64,000 bases of DNA, from positions 1-64,000 of the forward strand of contig NZ_JAKCPW010000005.1 in assembly GCF_021440085.1 (NCBI RefSeq). Direction: 5' to 3'. The notes below the pieces were generated by a model. It ran no database searches, was not told the DNA's origin, and saw only the letters and a program-made list of their open reading frames with translations. Below are positions 44,514 through 55,000 of this stretch, piece after piece. The stretch is from Dyadobacter sp. CY261 (GTDB lineage Bacteria; Bacteroidota; Bacteroidia; Cytophagales; Spirosomataceae). Positions within the stretch are counted from its first letter, which is position 1. Each line of letters starts with the position of its first letter. The position numbers and the translations under genes are program-made.

Positions 44514-46487
44514 ATGTTCCGATTCGTATTTGTCATTTTTCTAGGGTTATTTATGCTGTCCGGCCATGTCGAAGCGCAGCGCAGAACCTCTTCTCCAAGA
44601 AGGCAGCTTATTACCCCCAAGAAAAAGGCTCCTGCTCCGGCCAAACCTCAGGCAACCGCCGCGCAAGACACGACAAAAAGCCAGTCGCCCCCCGTCATTC
44701 AGGACAGCTCTACTGTGACAAAGGACACACTTGCTGTTCCCGCAGGCCATGCGGACGCATCATCAGACACATTGACGGAGGCCGCCGCCGAAGCCAAACT
44801 ACCCAAAGAGCCTAAGGCTGACAGCATTCATTCCTACAAAATCACGATCGAAGACATTTCGTATCTTTCGGTTTGCCCCGGAACCAACATTACAATACCT
44901 TTCAAGGCAGAAGGACCGTTTGACGAGGATAACACCTTCATCGTTCACATTATAGATGCAACGGGAAAATCAGTTCCTATTTCGCTCCCGGTGAAAAAAA
45001 GCCCGATAAAGGCCGTGATACCATCCTACAAAGTAGGCGGTGAAGTATATCGCATTCAAATTATCGCTTCTATTCCTGTGGTAAGAAGTCAGGAAGTGCC
45101 TTTGAGGCTTCTGCAAGCCCCGGCAGCGAAAGTCGACCTGATCGACGGAACGCAAACCGTGCGCATTATGCCGGGACAGGAAGCGCATTTGCGCGTGCAC
45201 CTGACAGGAGCGGCACCCTGGTCATTTCGCCTTTCGGACAGTACTACCGTGCTTCAAACACTTTCCAACCCACATTATATTACGGTCAAACCGAACGACG
45301 TGAAAGCTTACCGGGTAACCGCCGTTTCTAACGCTTGCGGCAGCGGCACTACTTCGGGTGAGGCGATTGTGAATGTTAACAACAATCCGGAGCCTAAACT
45401 GGAACTGAAAGAGATCGAAAAAATAGCGAAACTTTGTGCAGGTGTGCCTTTTCAGGTGCCATTCAATGCAACCGGAAAATATAAGGAAGGCAATAAATTT
45501 ATTGTTCAAATCGCTGAACGCAGCGGTGCATTTAAAAATATTTCAACACCCGATTCAACTGGTTTCATCACGACGCAGATCCCTGATAGTTACAAACCAG
45601 GCGAATATCGGCTGCGCGTGACCTCCACTGCTCCGTATCTGGTAAGTCAAACCGCGAGCATTTCGATCTTATCGCCTGCCGTTGCAACACTCCAGAAAGA
45701 TTCTTTGAGACTTGGTGAAAATGAATCGGGTATGCTAACCGTCAAATTCACAGGCGGAGGCCCATGGTTTGTGCTGCTTTCGGATGGAACTTACGAAAAC
45801 AATATTCAGGAATCGCCGCACAAAATTAAGGTCAAGCCTTTTTATGATACTAATTACCAGATCACGTCTGCGGGCGGTCTTTGCGGCGTAGGCAAGTTCT
45901 CGGGCTTGGCAAAGGTGACCGTGAAAAGTCCTCCGGCAAGTATTACGCTTGACAAACTACCTCAGAACATGGTTTGCGCGGGCTCAACAATCGATATTCC
46001 TTACAAAACGGAGGGACGTTATAATCCTAACAACAAATTTACCGTCCAAATGACGGACAAATCAGGCCGGTTTGTGAATCTGCCTACCACGGTTACACCT
46101 ACTGCCATGCAGGTTAAAATCGCTGCGGCATCACCGGGAGACACCAGCAAAATCCAGAAAATACGCATTGTTTCCTCTTCCCCTGCCGTGTCAAGCGTCA
46201 TTGAAGAACTGGAAGTGATTGCTCCTGACAGAGCGGTTGGAGAAGTTTCCGGAAGAGGTACTATTTCGGCGGGACGTACTACACGTATTCAATTACGGTT
46301 TAAAAACGGGCTGCCGCCATGGTCATTCACGCTTTCGGATGGAACGGCGATCAACGGCACATTTCTGAATCCTTACCTGATTTCCGTCTCGCCAAGCAGC
46401 ACAACAGAGTACACGATAAGTTCGCTCAAAAGCGGATGTGGTGCGGGCACCGGGCGCGGCGCGGCTGTCGTGACGGTAGAAAACTAG
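44514..46487 (+). CDS. secreted protein with three repeated Ig-like module pairs
   Basis: A 657-residue secreted protein: signal peptide (about 1-22, ending HVEAQ), a Pro/Ala/Thr-rich linker (to about 100), then three copies of a two-part module. The first part begins with CPGTNITIPFKAEG, CAGVPFQVPFNATG or CAGSTIDIPYKTEG; the second contains PWSFRLSD, PWFVLLSDGT or PWSFTLSDGT and ends near a GCG/ACG Cys. The regular Cys pair per module suggests disulfides. No enzyme motif. It is followed by the PorZ-like gene after 9 bases; a surface adhesin or secretion accessory role is possible. Confidence 0.75.
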   Translation: MFRFVFVIFLGLFMLSGHVEAQRRTSSPRRQLITPKKKAPAPAKPQATAAQDTTKSQSPPVIQDSSTVTKDTLAVPAGHADASSDTLTEAAAEAKLPKEPKADSIHSYKITIEDISYLSVCPGTNITIPFKAEGPFDEDNTFIVHIIDATGKSVPISLPVKKSPIKAVIPSYKVGGEVYRIQIIASIPVVRSQEVPLRLLQAPAAKVDLIDGTQTVRIMPGQEAHLRVHLTGAAPWSFRLSDSTTVLQTLSNPHYITVKPNDVKAYRVTAVSNACGSGTTSGEAIVNVNNNPEPKLELKEIEKIAKLCAGVPFQVPFNATGKYKEGNKFIVQIAERSGAFKNISTPDSTGFITTQIPDSYKPGEYRLRVTSTAPYLVSQTASISILSPAVATLQKDSLRLGENESGMLTVKFTGGGPWFVLLSDGTYENNIQESPHKIKVKPFYDTNYQITSAGGLCGVGKFSGLAKVTVKSPPASITLDKLPQNMVCAGSTIDIPYKTEGRYNPNNKFTVQMTDKSGRFVNLPTTVTPTAMQVKIAAASPGDTSKIQKIRIVSSSPAVSSVIEELEVIAPDRAVGEVSGRGTISAGRTTRIQLRFKNGLPPWSFTLSDGTAINGTFLNPYLISVSPSSTTEYTISSLKSGCGAGTGRGAAVVTVEN

Positions 46488-46496
46488 CATTGGGCT

Positions 46497-48326
46497 ATGC
46501 GCAAAGCGGGGATATTATATGTTTTTATAGCCATTGTGTTCGGGCCGGCGCGCATCCTTGGACAGGTTCTGCCGTTAGGCCAATGGCAAAGTCATTTTAA
46601 TTACCTCTCGGCAAAGCAGGTCATTCAGGCAGGAACAAAAATCTACTGTACGTCCTATAACGGACTTTTTGCCCTCAACCCCGACAACGGCGAGACACGT
46701 ATACTTTCCAAAGCCGACGGCCTGAGTAGTACAGGCGTCAGCGCCATGGGTTACCTCCCGGAATCAAAACTGCTGTTACTGGCATACCGGAATGGTATCA
46801 TCGACTTTGTTTTTCTCAACGAACAATCCGAACCCGACGAGATCGGAACCTGGGATCTCTTGACCAGCACCCAGGGCTTACCTGTCGACAAAGCGATCCG
46901 GCGTATCATTTTCAGGGACGACCTTGCCTATATCGCAACCGGATTTGGGATCATGGTTTTGGATACCCGGCTCCGCCAAGTTGAGGAAACTTACCGATAT
47001 ATAGGCACCAACGGTGCCCAGGTGGCTGTCAATAGCCTTGCGTTTTCCGGCGATTCCCTTTTTGTGACAATTTCAGAGGGCGTTGTGCTGGCAACCTCGA
47101 TGCGACCAGAAGTGAATAGGCAATATTTCGCAAACTGGAAGTCCATTCCGGCCCCAGGAAAAATTTCCAGCATCGTATCCTTTTCAGGCGAGACTTACGC
47201 GGCAGTTCAGGAAAAAGGAATTTTTCGATATAAAAATGGCAACTGGACGTCCGTTTATACCAGCAGCAGTCCCGGCCTTCGTATTCTTGATGCGGGAAGT
47301 ACGCTAATTGCGACGAACGGCAATGCGATCATTAGCATCGACCAGGCAAACAATTATGTCATAACTACAAATCCTTTGTTTCGCGACATTAGTTCAGGAT
47401 TTCGTTCCGAAACAAATGCGTTATGGATTACGGATCAAAAAAATGGACTTTTCACCAACTATAACTCAGATTTTAAACAGGTTTCCCCAGCACAAGCCGA
47501 TACAAGCATTTCACTCAGGCCAGATTCGCTGATAACCGATCTCAACGGCTTATCATGGGCACGCCTGCCCGAGGCATTGGGCGGCGGCATTCTGGTTAGC
47601 AATGCAGATGGTTCCCGAAAAAAGATACTTTCGACGTCAATTGGAAATGGTAGCCTACCGGCATCAAAAATCAATAGCATTGCCCTTGATCGGGACGGGT
47701 ATGTTTGGTTTGCCAGTACAAAAGGAGCGGGATATTTCATTCCGGATGGCGTGTTGGAAGCTGGTCGTGTTGATGCCATTCTGCCTCTTTATGGACAGCG
47801 CAGGCTTTTCAACAATGAAGAATGCACCGCACTAGCTGTGGAACCAGGTAACCGTAAATGGATTGGAACGCGTACCGGCCTGCATCAATTCAGTGCCGAT
47901 GGCACCGAGCTCATCCAAAAATTCACTATGGCTGACAGCCCCCTTCCATCCGATGTCATCCGCGCACTTCGTTTTGAAGCAGAAACCGGTCTGCTTTTTG
48001 TTGACACACCTGGCGGCATGGTTTCTTATCAGAGCGATGCCAAACAGCCTGGTGACCAGTTGGAGAACATTACCATATTTCCGAACCCTGTTCGGCCAGG
48101 ATATTCCGGCTCCGTCGGGATCAGCGGGATGACCGGGCAATCAATAGTCAAAATCACTGACCTTGCTGGCCGGCTGGTCTTTGAAACCCGCTCAGAAGGC
48201 GGCCTGGCGTCATGGAACCTCAACGACTATACGGGACGCCGCGCGAGAGCCGGAATGTACATTGTATTCGTCGTGTCCGCCGATGGCTCCGAACATCAGG
48301 CAGGCAAATTGGCAGTTATTAATTAA
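46497..48326 (+). CDS. porZ: PorZ-like type IX secretion propeller protein
   Basis: A 609-residue protein. After a signal peptide (ending ILGQ) it begins with LPLGQWQSHFNYLSAKQV, as PorZ proteins of Bacteroidota do, followed by two beta-propeller domains (IYCTSYNGLFAL, AYIATGFGIMVLDT, VWFASTKGAGYF, WIGTRTGLHQF) and a C-terminal sorting-type domain (ENITIFPNPVRPG to AGKLAVIN). PorZ belongs to the cell-surface attachment complex with PorU, PorV and PorQ. The assignment rests on layout and the N-terminal pattern, since propellers of this kind also occur in other proteins. Confidence 0.7.
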   Translation: MRKAGILYVFIAIVFGPARILGQVLPLGQWQSHFNYLSAKQVIQAGTKIYCTSYNGLFALNPDNGETRILSKADGLSSTGVSAMGYLPESKLLLLAYRNGIIDFVFLNEQSEPDEIGTWDLLTSTQGLPVDKAIRRIIFRDDLAYIATGFGIMVLDTRLRQVEETYRYIGTNGAQVAVNSLAFSGDSLFVTISEGVVLATSMRPEVNRQYFANWKSIPAPGKISSIVSFSGETYAAVQEKGIFRYKNGNWTSVYTSSSPGLRILDAGSTLIATNGNAIISIDQANNYVITTNPLFRDISSGFRSETNALWITDQKNGLFTNYNSDFKQVSPAQADTSISLRPDSLITDLNGLSWARLPEALGGGILVSNADGSRKKILSTSIGNGSLPASKINSIALDRDGYVWFASTKGAGYFIPDGVLEAGRVDAILPLYGQRRLFNNEECTALAVEPGNRKWIGTRTGLHQFSADGTELIQKFTMADSPLPSDVIRALRFEAETGLLFVDTPGGMVSYQSDAKQPGDQLENITIFPNPVRPGYSGSVGISGMTGQSIVKITDLAGRLVFETRSEGGLASWNLNDYTGRRARAGMYIVFVVSADGSEHQAGKLAVIN

Positions 48327-48375
48327 AACCATAAATTAAGCCAGGCGCTGATACTAAAAGGCGCAGCATGACCAT

Positions 48376-49020
48376 ATGATGTCAGATCAGGAAAAATCGC
48401 CCTACATTGTCGGTATTACCGGTGGGAGCGCATCGGGCAAGACCTATTTCATGAAAAATCTCATCAATGCGTTTGGCAAAGATGACATAACCCGCATTTC
48501 ACAGGATAACTATTACCGGCCGATCCACGAGATTCCCCGGGATGAAAACGGTGTAGAGAATTTTGATTTACCCGAAACCATCGATCACCATCTCTTCGCT
48601 GAACATATTGCCGTACTGAGAGCCGGACGCACAGTGCAGCAAAAAGAATATACTTTCAATAATCCACTTATCCAGCCTGAAATCCTGATTTTTGAGCCCA
48701 GGCCCATTATTATTGTCGAGGGCATCTTTGTTTTTTACTTCCCGGAAATAGCCCGGCTTATCGATTTAAAAATTTTCGTCGATGCCAAGGAGCATGTTAA
48801 AATAAAACGGCGGATTATTCGTGATAATAACGAGCGTGGTTACGATCTCGACGATGTATTATATCGTTGGGAACATCATGTCGCTCCGACGTATGACAAA
48901 TTTATTCTTCCTTTACGGGCCGAAGCCGATGTGATTATTAACAATAACTCGCGTTTCGATACCGGTTTGCAAGTATTGATCGGTTTTCTAAAGGGGAAAT
49001 TGGAGGGAAAGCATTATTAG
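48376..49020 (+). CDS. udk: uridine kinase
   Basis: A 214-residue kinase phosphorylating uridine and cytidine for pyrimidine salvage. Walker A is GITGGSASGKT near 14-24, then RISQDNYYRP, FDLPETIDHHLF, the lid with RRIIRDNNERGYDL near 152, and HVAPTYDKFILP near 174. Two ATG codons follow each other at 48376 and 48379; either can serve. Full-length and unremarkable. Confidence 0.9.
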   Translation: MMSDQEKSPYIVGITGGSASGKTYFMKNLINAFGKDDITRISQDNYYRPIHEIPRDENGVENFDLPETIDHHLFAEHIAVLRAGRTVQQKEYTFNNPLIQPEILIFEPRPIIIVEGIFVFYFPEIARLIDLKIFVDAKEHVKIKRRIIRDNNERGYDLDDVLYRWEHHVAPTYDKFILPLRAEADVIINNNSRFDTGLQVLIGFLKGKLEGKHY

Positions 49021-49049
49021 TAACATATCATCACGTAATAATTCGGGCA

Positions 49050-49763
49050 ATGAACCAAACTGTACGCACAATATTTTATCCCTCGCTGATTGTACTATTT
49101 GCCTCATGTGCAGCGCTGGTATCCTGTGAAAAGGACACGACAGATCCTGTCGACGTTTATGCATATTATCCGCTCAGGGTGGGTTATTATCAGGTATTTG
49201 AGGTTAATGAAGAGGTTTACTCGACCGGACAGACAGCACCCGTGGTAAAAAAATGGCAGGAGCGCGATGAGGTAGAAAAAGTGATCTCCGATTCCGCCGG
49301 CGTCATAACCTATCTTATATCGAGGTCCGCCAGAAACTCAACTGCCGATTATTGGCAGAAAACCAAAGAATATACGGTACAAAAATATCCTGACAAATTA
49401 CTGACCAGCATTGATAATCAAACCATTTTCTCACTCGTTTTCCCGGTGGACACGCGCACGAAATGGAACGGGAATATGTATAATGATCTGGATAAGGAAG
49501 AATATTATTACGAAGATGTAAATCAGCCCATAAAAATTGGCGACCGTTCTTTTAATCAATCATTAACGGTTATCGAAAGAAATGATACTTCAATTATCAA
49601 TAAGTACAAAGGCGTAAAAATTTACGGAAATGGCGTCGGGCTGCTGTCAGACGAACAAACAGACTTCGAATTTTGCCAAAATGAGGAATGCATTGGATCC
49701 GGACAAGTGGAATCCGGAACGCATAAAACAAGGAAAATCATTGATTTTGGGGACAGGCAATAG
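49050..49763 (+). CDS. lipoprotein of unknown function
   Basis: A 237-residue lipoprotein with a signal sequence and lipobox LVSC (Cys near 27; an earlier Cys in FASC near 20 is possible). The mature protein is beta-rich with many aromatic residues (YAYYPLRVGYYQVFEV), a pattern common in Bacteroidota surface lipoproteins. No family named. It lies 29 bases after udk on the same strand and before the lasso-peptide promoter. Confidence 0.7.
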   Translation: MNQTVRTIFYPSLIVLFASCAALVSCEKDTTDPVDVYAYYPLRVGYYQVFEVNEEVYSTGQTAPVVKKWQERDEVEKVISDSAGVITYLISRSARNSTADYWQKTKEYTVQKYPDKLLTSIDNQTIFSLVFPVDTRTKWNGNMYNDLDKEEYYYEDVNQPIKIGDRSFNQSLTVIERNDTSIINKYKGVKIYGNGVGLLSDEQTDFEFCQNEECIGSGQVESGTHKTRKIIDFGDRQ

Positions 49764-49824
49764 TCAACAGGTGAATACTTCGTTTAACGGAAACTTGTTT
49801 TTTTCATATTCAGGGTCCCGAAAG

Positions 49825-49855
49825 TTTGGTTTTTAATTTTCTGTGACTAAATTTA
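49825..49855 (+). promoter_or_regulatory. promoter of the lasso-peptide locus
   Basis: TTTG (49825-49828) and TAAATTTA (49848-49855), spaced by 19 bases, fit the Bacteroidota consensus with only the last base of the -7 element off. The transcript would start about 30 bases before the precursor gene, separating the locus from the lipoprotein upstream. Confidence 0.6.
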
Positions 49856-49894
49856 CATCGGATACTGGTATTAATCATTTATAACCTATAAACA

Positions 49895-50047
49895 ATGAGA
49901 ACAGTGATAACGCACTCTACACAGACAAGAAAGTCTTACCGCAAGCCGGTTTTGAACAAATTAGGAAATGTTGCGAAGTTGACTAAAGGTAAATTCGGAG
50001 GTAGTTTTGACATTAAAGATGGTCAGAAGACTTTCAACCCAGACTGA
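49895..50047 (+). CDS. lasso peptide precursor
   Basis: A 50-residue precursor. The leader has the motif read by lasso leader-binding proteins, YRKPVLNKLGNVAKLTKG: Tyr15, Pro18, Leu20, Gly24 and Thr30, that is Y-x2-P-x-L-x3-G-x5-T. Thr30 is the usual penultimate leader residue, so the predicted core starts at Gly32: GKFGGSFDIKDGQKTFNPD, 19 residues. Asp39 is core position 8, which allows a Gly1-Asp8 ring of eight residues and an 11-residue tail; the tail has Phe16 and Lys10/Lys14 as possible plugs. The gene is shorter than usual ORF cutoffs. It is followed after 32 bases by the cyclase gene. Core and ring are predictions from pattern. Confidence 0.85.
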   Translation: MRTVITHSTQTRKSYRKPVLNKLGNVAKLTKGKFGGSFDIKDGQKTFNPD

Positions 50048-50079
50048 TTAACTAATTTGGTGCAGATACCTTTCTTCTG

Positions 50080-52014
50080 ATGGCTTTTGAGGGTTTTTTT
50101 TTCATCAAGTCTGAAGGATACAATAAAGAAGTTATATCTGCCAAATATCGCAAAGCAGTTTTCCTACATAGTGGTTATATCGGCATAGATGATGAGCCAC
50201 TGCTGAAAAATAGAATTTATTCAGTTATAGGAAGCGTCAAAAACAACTCGGGAGAGACAGAAATTGTGAGCAATAAAGCTCACAATTTTGTCTCTTCTTT
50301 CTTTTTAAAAGCTACTGTTGATACAATCGGGGCACTTGCTTTTTTTGACGAACGGACAAAGCGTCTATCATTATCCAGAGAACTCTTCGGGCTTTGCCCA
50401 CTTTACTACCTGGCTGTTCCCGATGAGTTTATCGCGTTTTCAACTGATCTGCGAAGTTTGGTTACGAATGAAAATGTCAGAAAGCACATTTCAATAGATC
50501 ATCAGCGCCTGGCGTCCTACGCTACATTTTCACATGACGGCGGCGCTATCTATTCGGAAGATACCTTTTACAAAAATGTCAAGTCGGTTCTTCCCGGGCA
50601 CACGCTCGAACTAAGTCTCAACGGCGAGAAGAAAAACACCCCTTCTTTCACACTACGCCCGTCAAGATGGTCTCATTTAAAAACCGTAGAAGAGTTTGGC
50701 GAGGAGTTCCGGCATCGATTCATTAGGTCTGTTAACCAGTGCATTAACGATCCATCACTGTCTATCGCCTCACATCTAAGTGGGGGACTTGATTCCAGCT
50801 CGGTAACGAGTGTTGTGAGATTCCTTTATCCTGAGCGAGGCCTGCACACATTATACAATAATTCAAATACCATTGATACCGACGAAAATCTCTTTGTTGA
50901 CGAAGTAGCAAAAAAGCTTAACACGACACACCATGAGATTTTGCAATCCGAAGAGGATTTTAGCATATTATCTTCACATGTGGGATTAGGTGCCCAACCG
51001 TCATCCACGCTGGTAACGCCATCTTTTACTACCAGCTTGCTGCAATATGCCAAAGACCTGGGCTGTGATGTGGTGCTAAACGGAAGTGATGGAGATTCTA
51101 TCGCAGGAAGTGGGCTAGAACTTATCATTTATTCTTTTCAAAGGCGCGATTGGGCGCTGGTAAAAGATTTGCTTAGAAAAAGGGTCAAGTATTATACCCA
51201 CGCGTATAAATATCCCGGTTGGAATTCTTTTTCCGAGGAGAAGAAATACCATCTCGTTCTACAGAACTTCCTTTATGCCAGAATAACGTCAAAACTTCTA
51301 TACAGCTCCCCCGCAGAGTTTCGAAACTTTTATGCAGATGTATCAAAAAATTTTCCCGTCTCGTATCAGTACTTCCTTACGAGGGGAATAGGGAGCATTT
51401 TGAATAAATTCCGCAAAAGGCAGATTAGACCATCGGCTCACATATTTAGAAAGGAGTTTATCGCCGAGTTTGGCTTATCCGATGATAACCTGCAGTCTAT
51501 GGACGGATTGATGGAAACTGGTGCCTCGGCAGAGCAAATACAAGCGTTGCGAGACGTATACAACGCCCAGACAATGTTCTCCAATGAGCAAAGTTTCTTT
51601 TTAAGCAAACATCACGGAATAGCCGACGCCTCTCCATTTTACGACAGTGACCTTTTCGAGCTATGCCTCGCTGTACCCGATGTCATGAAGTTCGGGGATG
51701 GGATCGGGAGAAGTCATTTTCGGCAAGCAATGAAGGGAATATTGCCGGAAGAAGTCCGGTGCAGAAGTACAAAAACACATGTGGGACATCGTGCACAGGA
51801 TGTAATATCCAGGATGTATCAGCAAGCTACAAGTCTTTTGGGTGATTCAAACGAGATCTGGCATTACATCGACCCTGCAAGTTTTGCACATCAAATATCT
51901 TTGCTTAAAAACGACAAAGTCCCGTATACACACAAAATGAACACTTGGTTTCATATTGCGCGAACTATCTCCATCGCGCTTTGGCTCGAATGGTTAAATG
52001 AAAGTAAGACATAG
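50080..52014 (+). CDS. lasso peptide macrolactam synthetase (asparagine-synthetase-like C protein)
   Basis: A 644-residue AsnB homologue. The N-terminal domain resembles the glutaminase fold but begins MAFEGFFF, so the Cys2 nucleophile is missing, as in lasso cyclases, which use the precursor amine and not ammonia. The ATP-pyrophosphatase loop SGGLDSSSV is near 234, and NGSDGDSIAGSG near 335 is the second active-site block. The enzyme would adenylate the Asp8 side chain of the core and close the ring with the N-terminal amine. It stands directly after the precursor; its stop is 10 bases from the convergent PorU2-like gene. No B protein or exporter is adjacent. Confidence 0.85.
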   Translation: MAFEGFFFIKSEGYNKEVISAKYRKAVFLHSGYIGIDDEPLLKNRIYSVIGSVKNNSGETEIVSNKAHNFVSSFFLKATVDTIGALAFFDERTKRLSLSRELFGLCPLYYLAVPDEFIAFSTDLRSLVTNENVRKHISIDHQRLASYATFSHDGGAIYSEDTFYKNVKSVLPGHTLELSLNGEKKNTPSFTLRPSRWSHLKTVEEFGEEFRHRFIRSVNQCINDPSLSIASHLSGGLDSSSVTSVVRFLYPERGLHTLYNNSNTIDTDENLFVDEVAKKLNTTHHEILQSEEDFSILSSHVGLGAQPSSTLVTPSFTTSLLQYAKDLGCDVVLNGSDGDSIAGSGLELIIYSFQRRDWALVKDLLRKRVKYYTHAYKYPGWNSFSEEKKYHLVLQNFLYARITSKLLYSSPAEFRNFYADVSKNFPVSYQYFLTRGIGSILNKFRKRQIRPSAHIFRKEFIAEFGLSDDNLQSMDGLMETGASAEQIQALRDVYNAQTMFSNEQSFFLSKHHGIADASPFYDSDLFELCLAVPDVMKFGDGIGRSHFRQAMKGILPEEVRCRSTKTHVGHRAQDVISRMYQQATSLLGDSNEIWHYIDPASFAHQISLLKNDKVPYTHKMNTWFHIARTISIALWLEWLNESKT

Positions 52015-52024
52015 AAGGTCTTGA

Positions 52025-55000
52025 CTACCGTAGCAACACAAGCTTACCTGTAAGTGTCTTCACCGTATTTCCCGATTCTCCTGCCAAAATGACCTTGTAA
52101 GTGTATAAGCCCGATCGCTCCAGATTGGGAGTCCAATACCACACATTATCTGGCGACAAGCTTATCAAGCCAGCCTGAAAGTCTCTAACAACGGTACCTA
52201 GGCTGTTATAAATAATATATCTTACCGACTTTACTTCTGCACGGGAAACATTCCTGATTTCAAATTTGGCATAGGATAACGCAGGATTCGGGCTCACAAT
52301 CATTTCAGGTCCCGACGGATCTTGCTCCGCTACTTTGAATTTCACACGGTAAGTAGCCGGACTGACGTTTCCACTACTATCACGAACATTTACAAGCATT
52401 TCGTAAACACCTGGCACCAAATCAGTAGTCGACAGCTTTAATTCGAAAGAAGTTTCATCTACAGAGCGCAATTCAATATTTGACTTCGAGTATTCAACCT
52501 TATTGAAATCGCAGGAGTCTGTACCGCATCTCTTAATGAAAATGTCTACCAAAGACGTATCAGGTGAGAATCGACGGTCGTCAGTGGCAGTAACCAAAAT
52601 TTCCGGATTGGGGGTAAAAGTCTGATCTTGGCGAGGAATTTGCGAATTAATTTTTACTGTTAGTAAAGGTGCTATCAAGTCCTTCGCAGACACCAGACTT
52701 TCCCCTTTGATCGCATCCCAATTGAATGAGAACATTGTAATATTATTCTGCTCATTCAGCTCAACAATGCTCTTTTTGGGGTCGACAGAAATCCTAACGG
52801 ATTCTATGTTCTTTGTGTTAGCAAACGACACATTAAGCGTATCGCTGAGTGGAAACGATTTCACCAGCAATTCCCTAGTAACACTGTTCGCCTTCGACAA
52901 ATACGTAATTTCAACTGGTATAGTAAGTCCTGAAACGTTTTTACCCAAATTGGATACCACTATCCCCACTTTGATAGAATCCGAATTTTCGATCGTCTTG
53001 TCCGGACTTTCCGAATACAATGTAAGCCCATCAACCGGGTTTACGGCATAATCGGGCTTGTCGAGTGTCACCAGTTTGAGTACCGGGTCACCTTGCAGCA
53101 ACGATTGATGAACGTTAGCGACGTTGTACCTATCGTTAGCCTTCGACACGATCACTTTTGCAACCTCGAGTTGTATTTTTCCGATCGGCATGTGGTACGT
53201 CTTCTCATTGACAAACATAGCCGCGTAAAGTTGTTGCAAATAGTTGGACGACGGGCTGACAAAGCTCTCGAACGAGTTTGCAATTACTGCAATGGCGCCG
53301 CGCTTAGGTGCTAACATCCAGTCCAGCGACAATGTGATACGGTCACTGGCCGTAGGGTTAGGTGGATTTAAATTAAAGCGGCCACTAAAAATGTTACCAA
53401 CCCCGCACCCATTGAAATACATCATCGGATACTTTCCACGGTTGTTATAGCCCCTGGCAGCATCTGTGATATAACCCATATCAAGGTCCGTAAGAATCGG
53501 AGATCCATGACCAAAATAGGTAATCAATCCGACGCCGGTATTGACATTTTGTGTGATGTTGACTGATTCCACCTCTGCCATAGCCCGCTGTTTTACATAC
53601 GGCGTCACCTTGCCTCCCATCACCCCTGTCTCGACATTGGGAACAAGATCAGCGAGAAGATCCCGCAACTGCGTGATTTCACCGACATTTTTACCACCAT
53701 TTAAATGGAGTACATTCTTCCTCCATCCATATTCGCCATCTGAATTATCTTCATACTCTTTTACTTTTTCAAGATAGTCTAGTACGTTCTGATTCGTAAT
53801 GGCTGCAAATCTTCCAACCGGAACCGCTGGAACGTCCCGGGGCGCTCCGGCAAGACCATCGACAAGAAGAATGTCCGATCCCGGATAACCCACGGTCGGC
53901 ACTTCGTCAGCCAGTTCCCTCTTCATCCGCTCTACGCGTGTGGTCGACTTGCCGATTAGGAAAAGATTCTTATCCGTTCCTCCCTCATTCAGCATATATG
54001 CCATGAACTTCCTGATAGCCAGCGGGCTCGGCTCTCCGTAGTTGAACTGATTGTAAATATCGGTAATCTTAACTACAAGCGGCCTAAAAGCACCTCCTGC
54101 GACGGAAGCACGATAGGTAGCATATGCATTCGCTCCATCGGCTAGGTTTTCGGACGTCACAATAATGTAATTTGTATTTTTGGGGCTAAATGGTATGAAG
54201 GTCATCGCCTTCATCTTGGACGCTGCCACATCTGTCACCTCGCTGGTAACAAGTATTCTTTGCTTTTTACCGATCGTGCGCGGAACCATCAGATTCTCAT
54301 AAGATCCCTCAAGAATAGCGGGATTATCGTCATCCGCCATCGCTAGCACCCTGGATCCGGCTGTAACGCCCTCAATTCGCAGACGGCTCCAAGCCGAGGT
54401 TGCTTCGGCTGCCGACAACCTGAATTCTTTAGTTTTGGCAGTATTCATGTTCAAAAGCTGCCGGTAGCCTATTGAAAAATAAGCCAGAGAAAAACCATCG
54501 TATTTTTCGGCGCTGACGCTCTTTAAAGTAAATATTCCCTTCTTCGCATCGTCGACATCACCTGGAGCCAATGCAAATGTGTATTCGGAGCCCGAAAAGC
54601 CAGCATTGCTGATCAACCCAACTTTACGCAGGGATTGCGCATCTTTCCCTATGTAGACTTCAATATTGCGTGTGTTATTACTTCGTCCATGAACCAGAAG
54701 TTTTACCCAAGCATTGCCTAGATCACTGGTCTGGCCTGTCAAAGTGAAAGCGTTAGTGAGTGTTGTTGCAACTGCCTGAAACTTACCAGTCCGGCTGGCA
54801 CCTAATTCGAAAAAGCTATTGAAAAAGTCAGCACGGTTTGAACTTTCCGCACTTAGCGAATAGTCTGTTTGAAAGAGAGAGGTGATGACTTCATCATGCG
54901 CAGGCAACACTGTAAGCTTACTATCGGGCGCCTGGTTAATAACCGGTGCTCTTTTGCCAGCTTCATCTGCATTGGTAAGGAAATAGGCCCCCTCGTCCGA

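Noticed and set aside
50080..52014. Ordinary asparagine synthetase B
   Set aside because: The glutaminase Cys2 is missing and a lasso precursor gene sits directly upstream.
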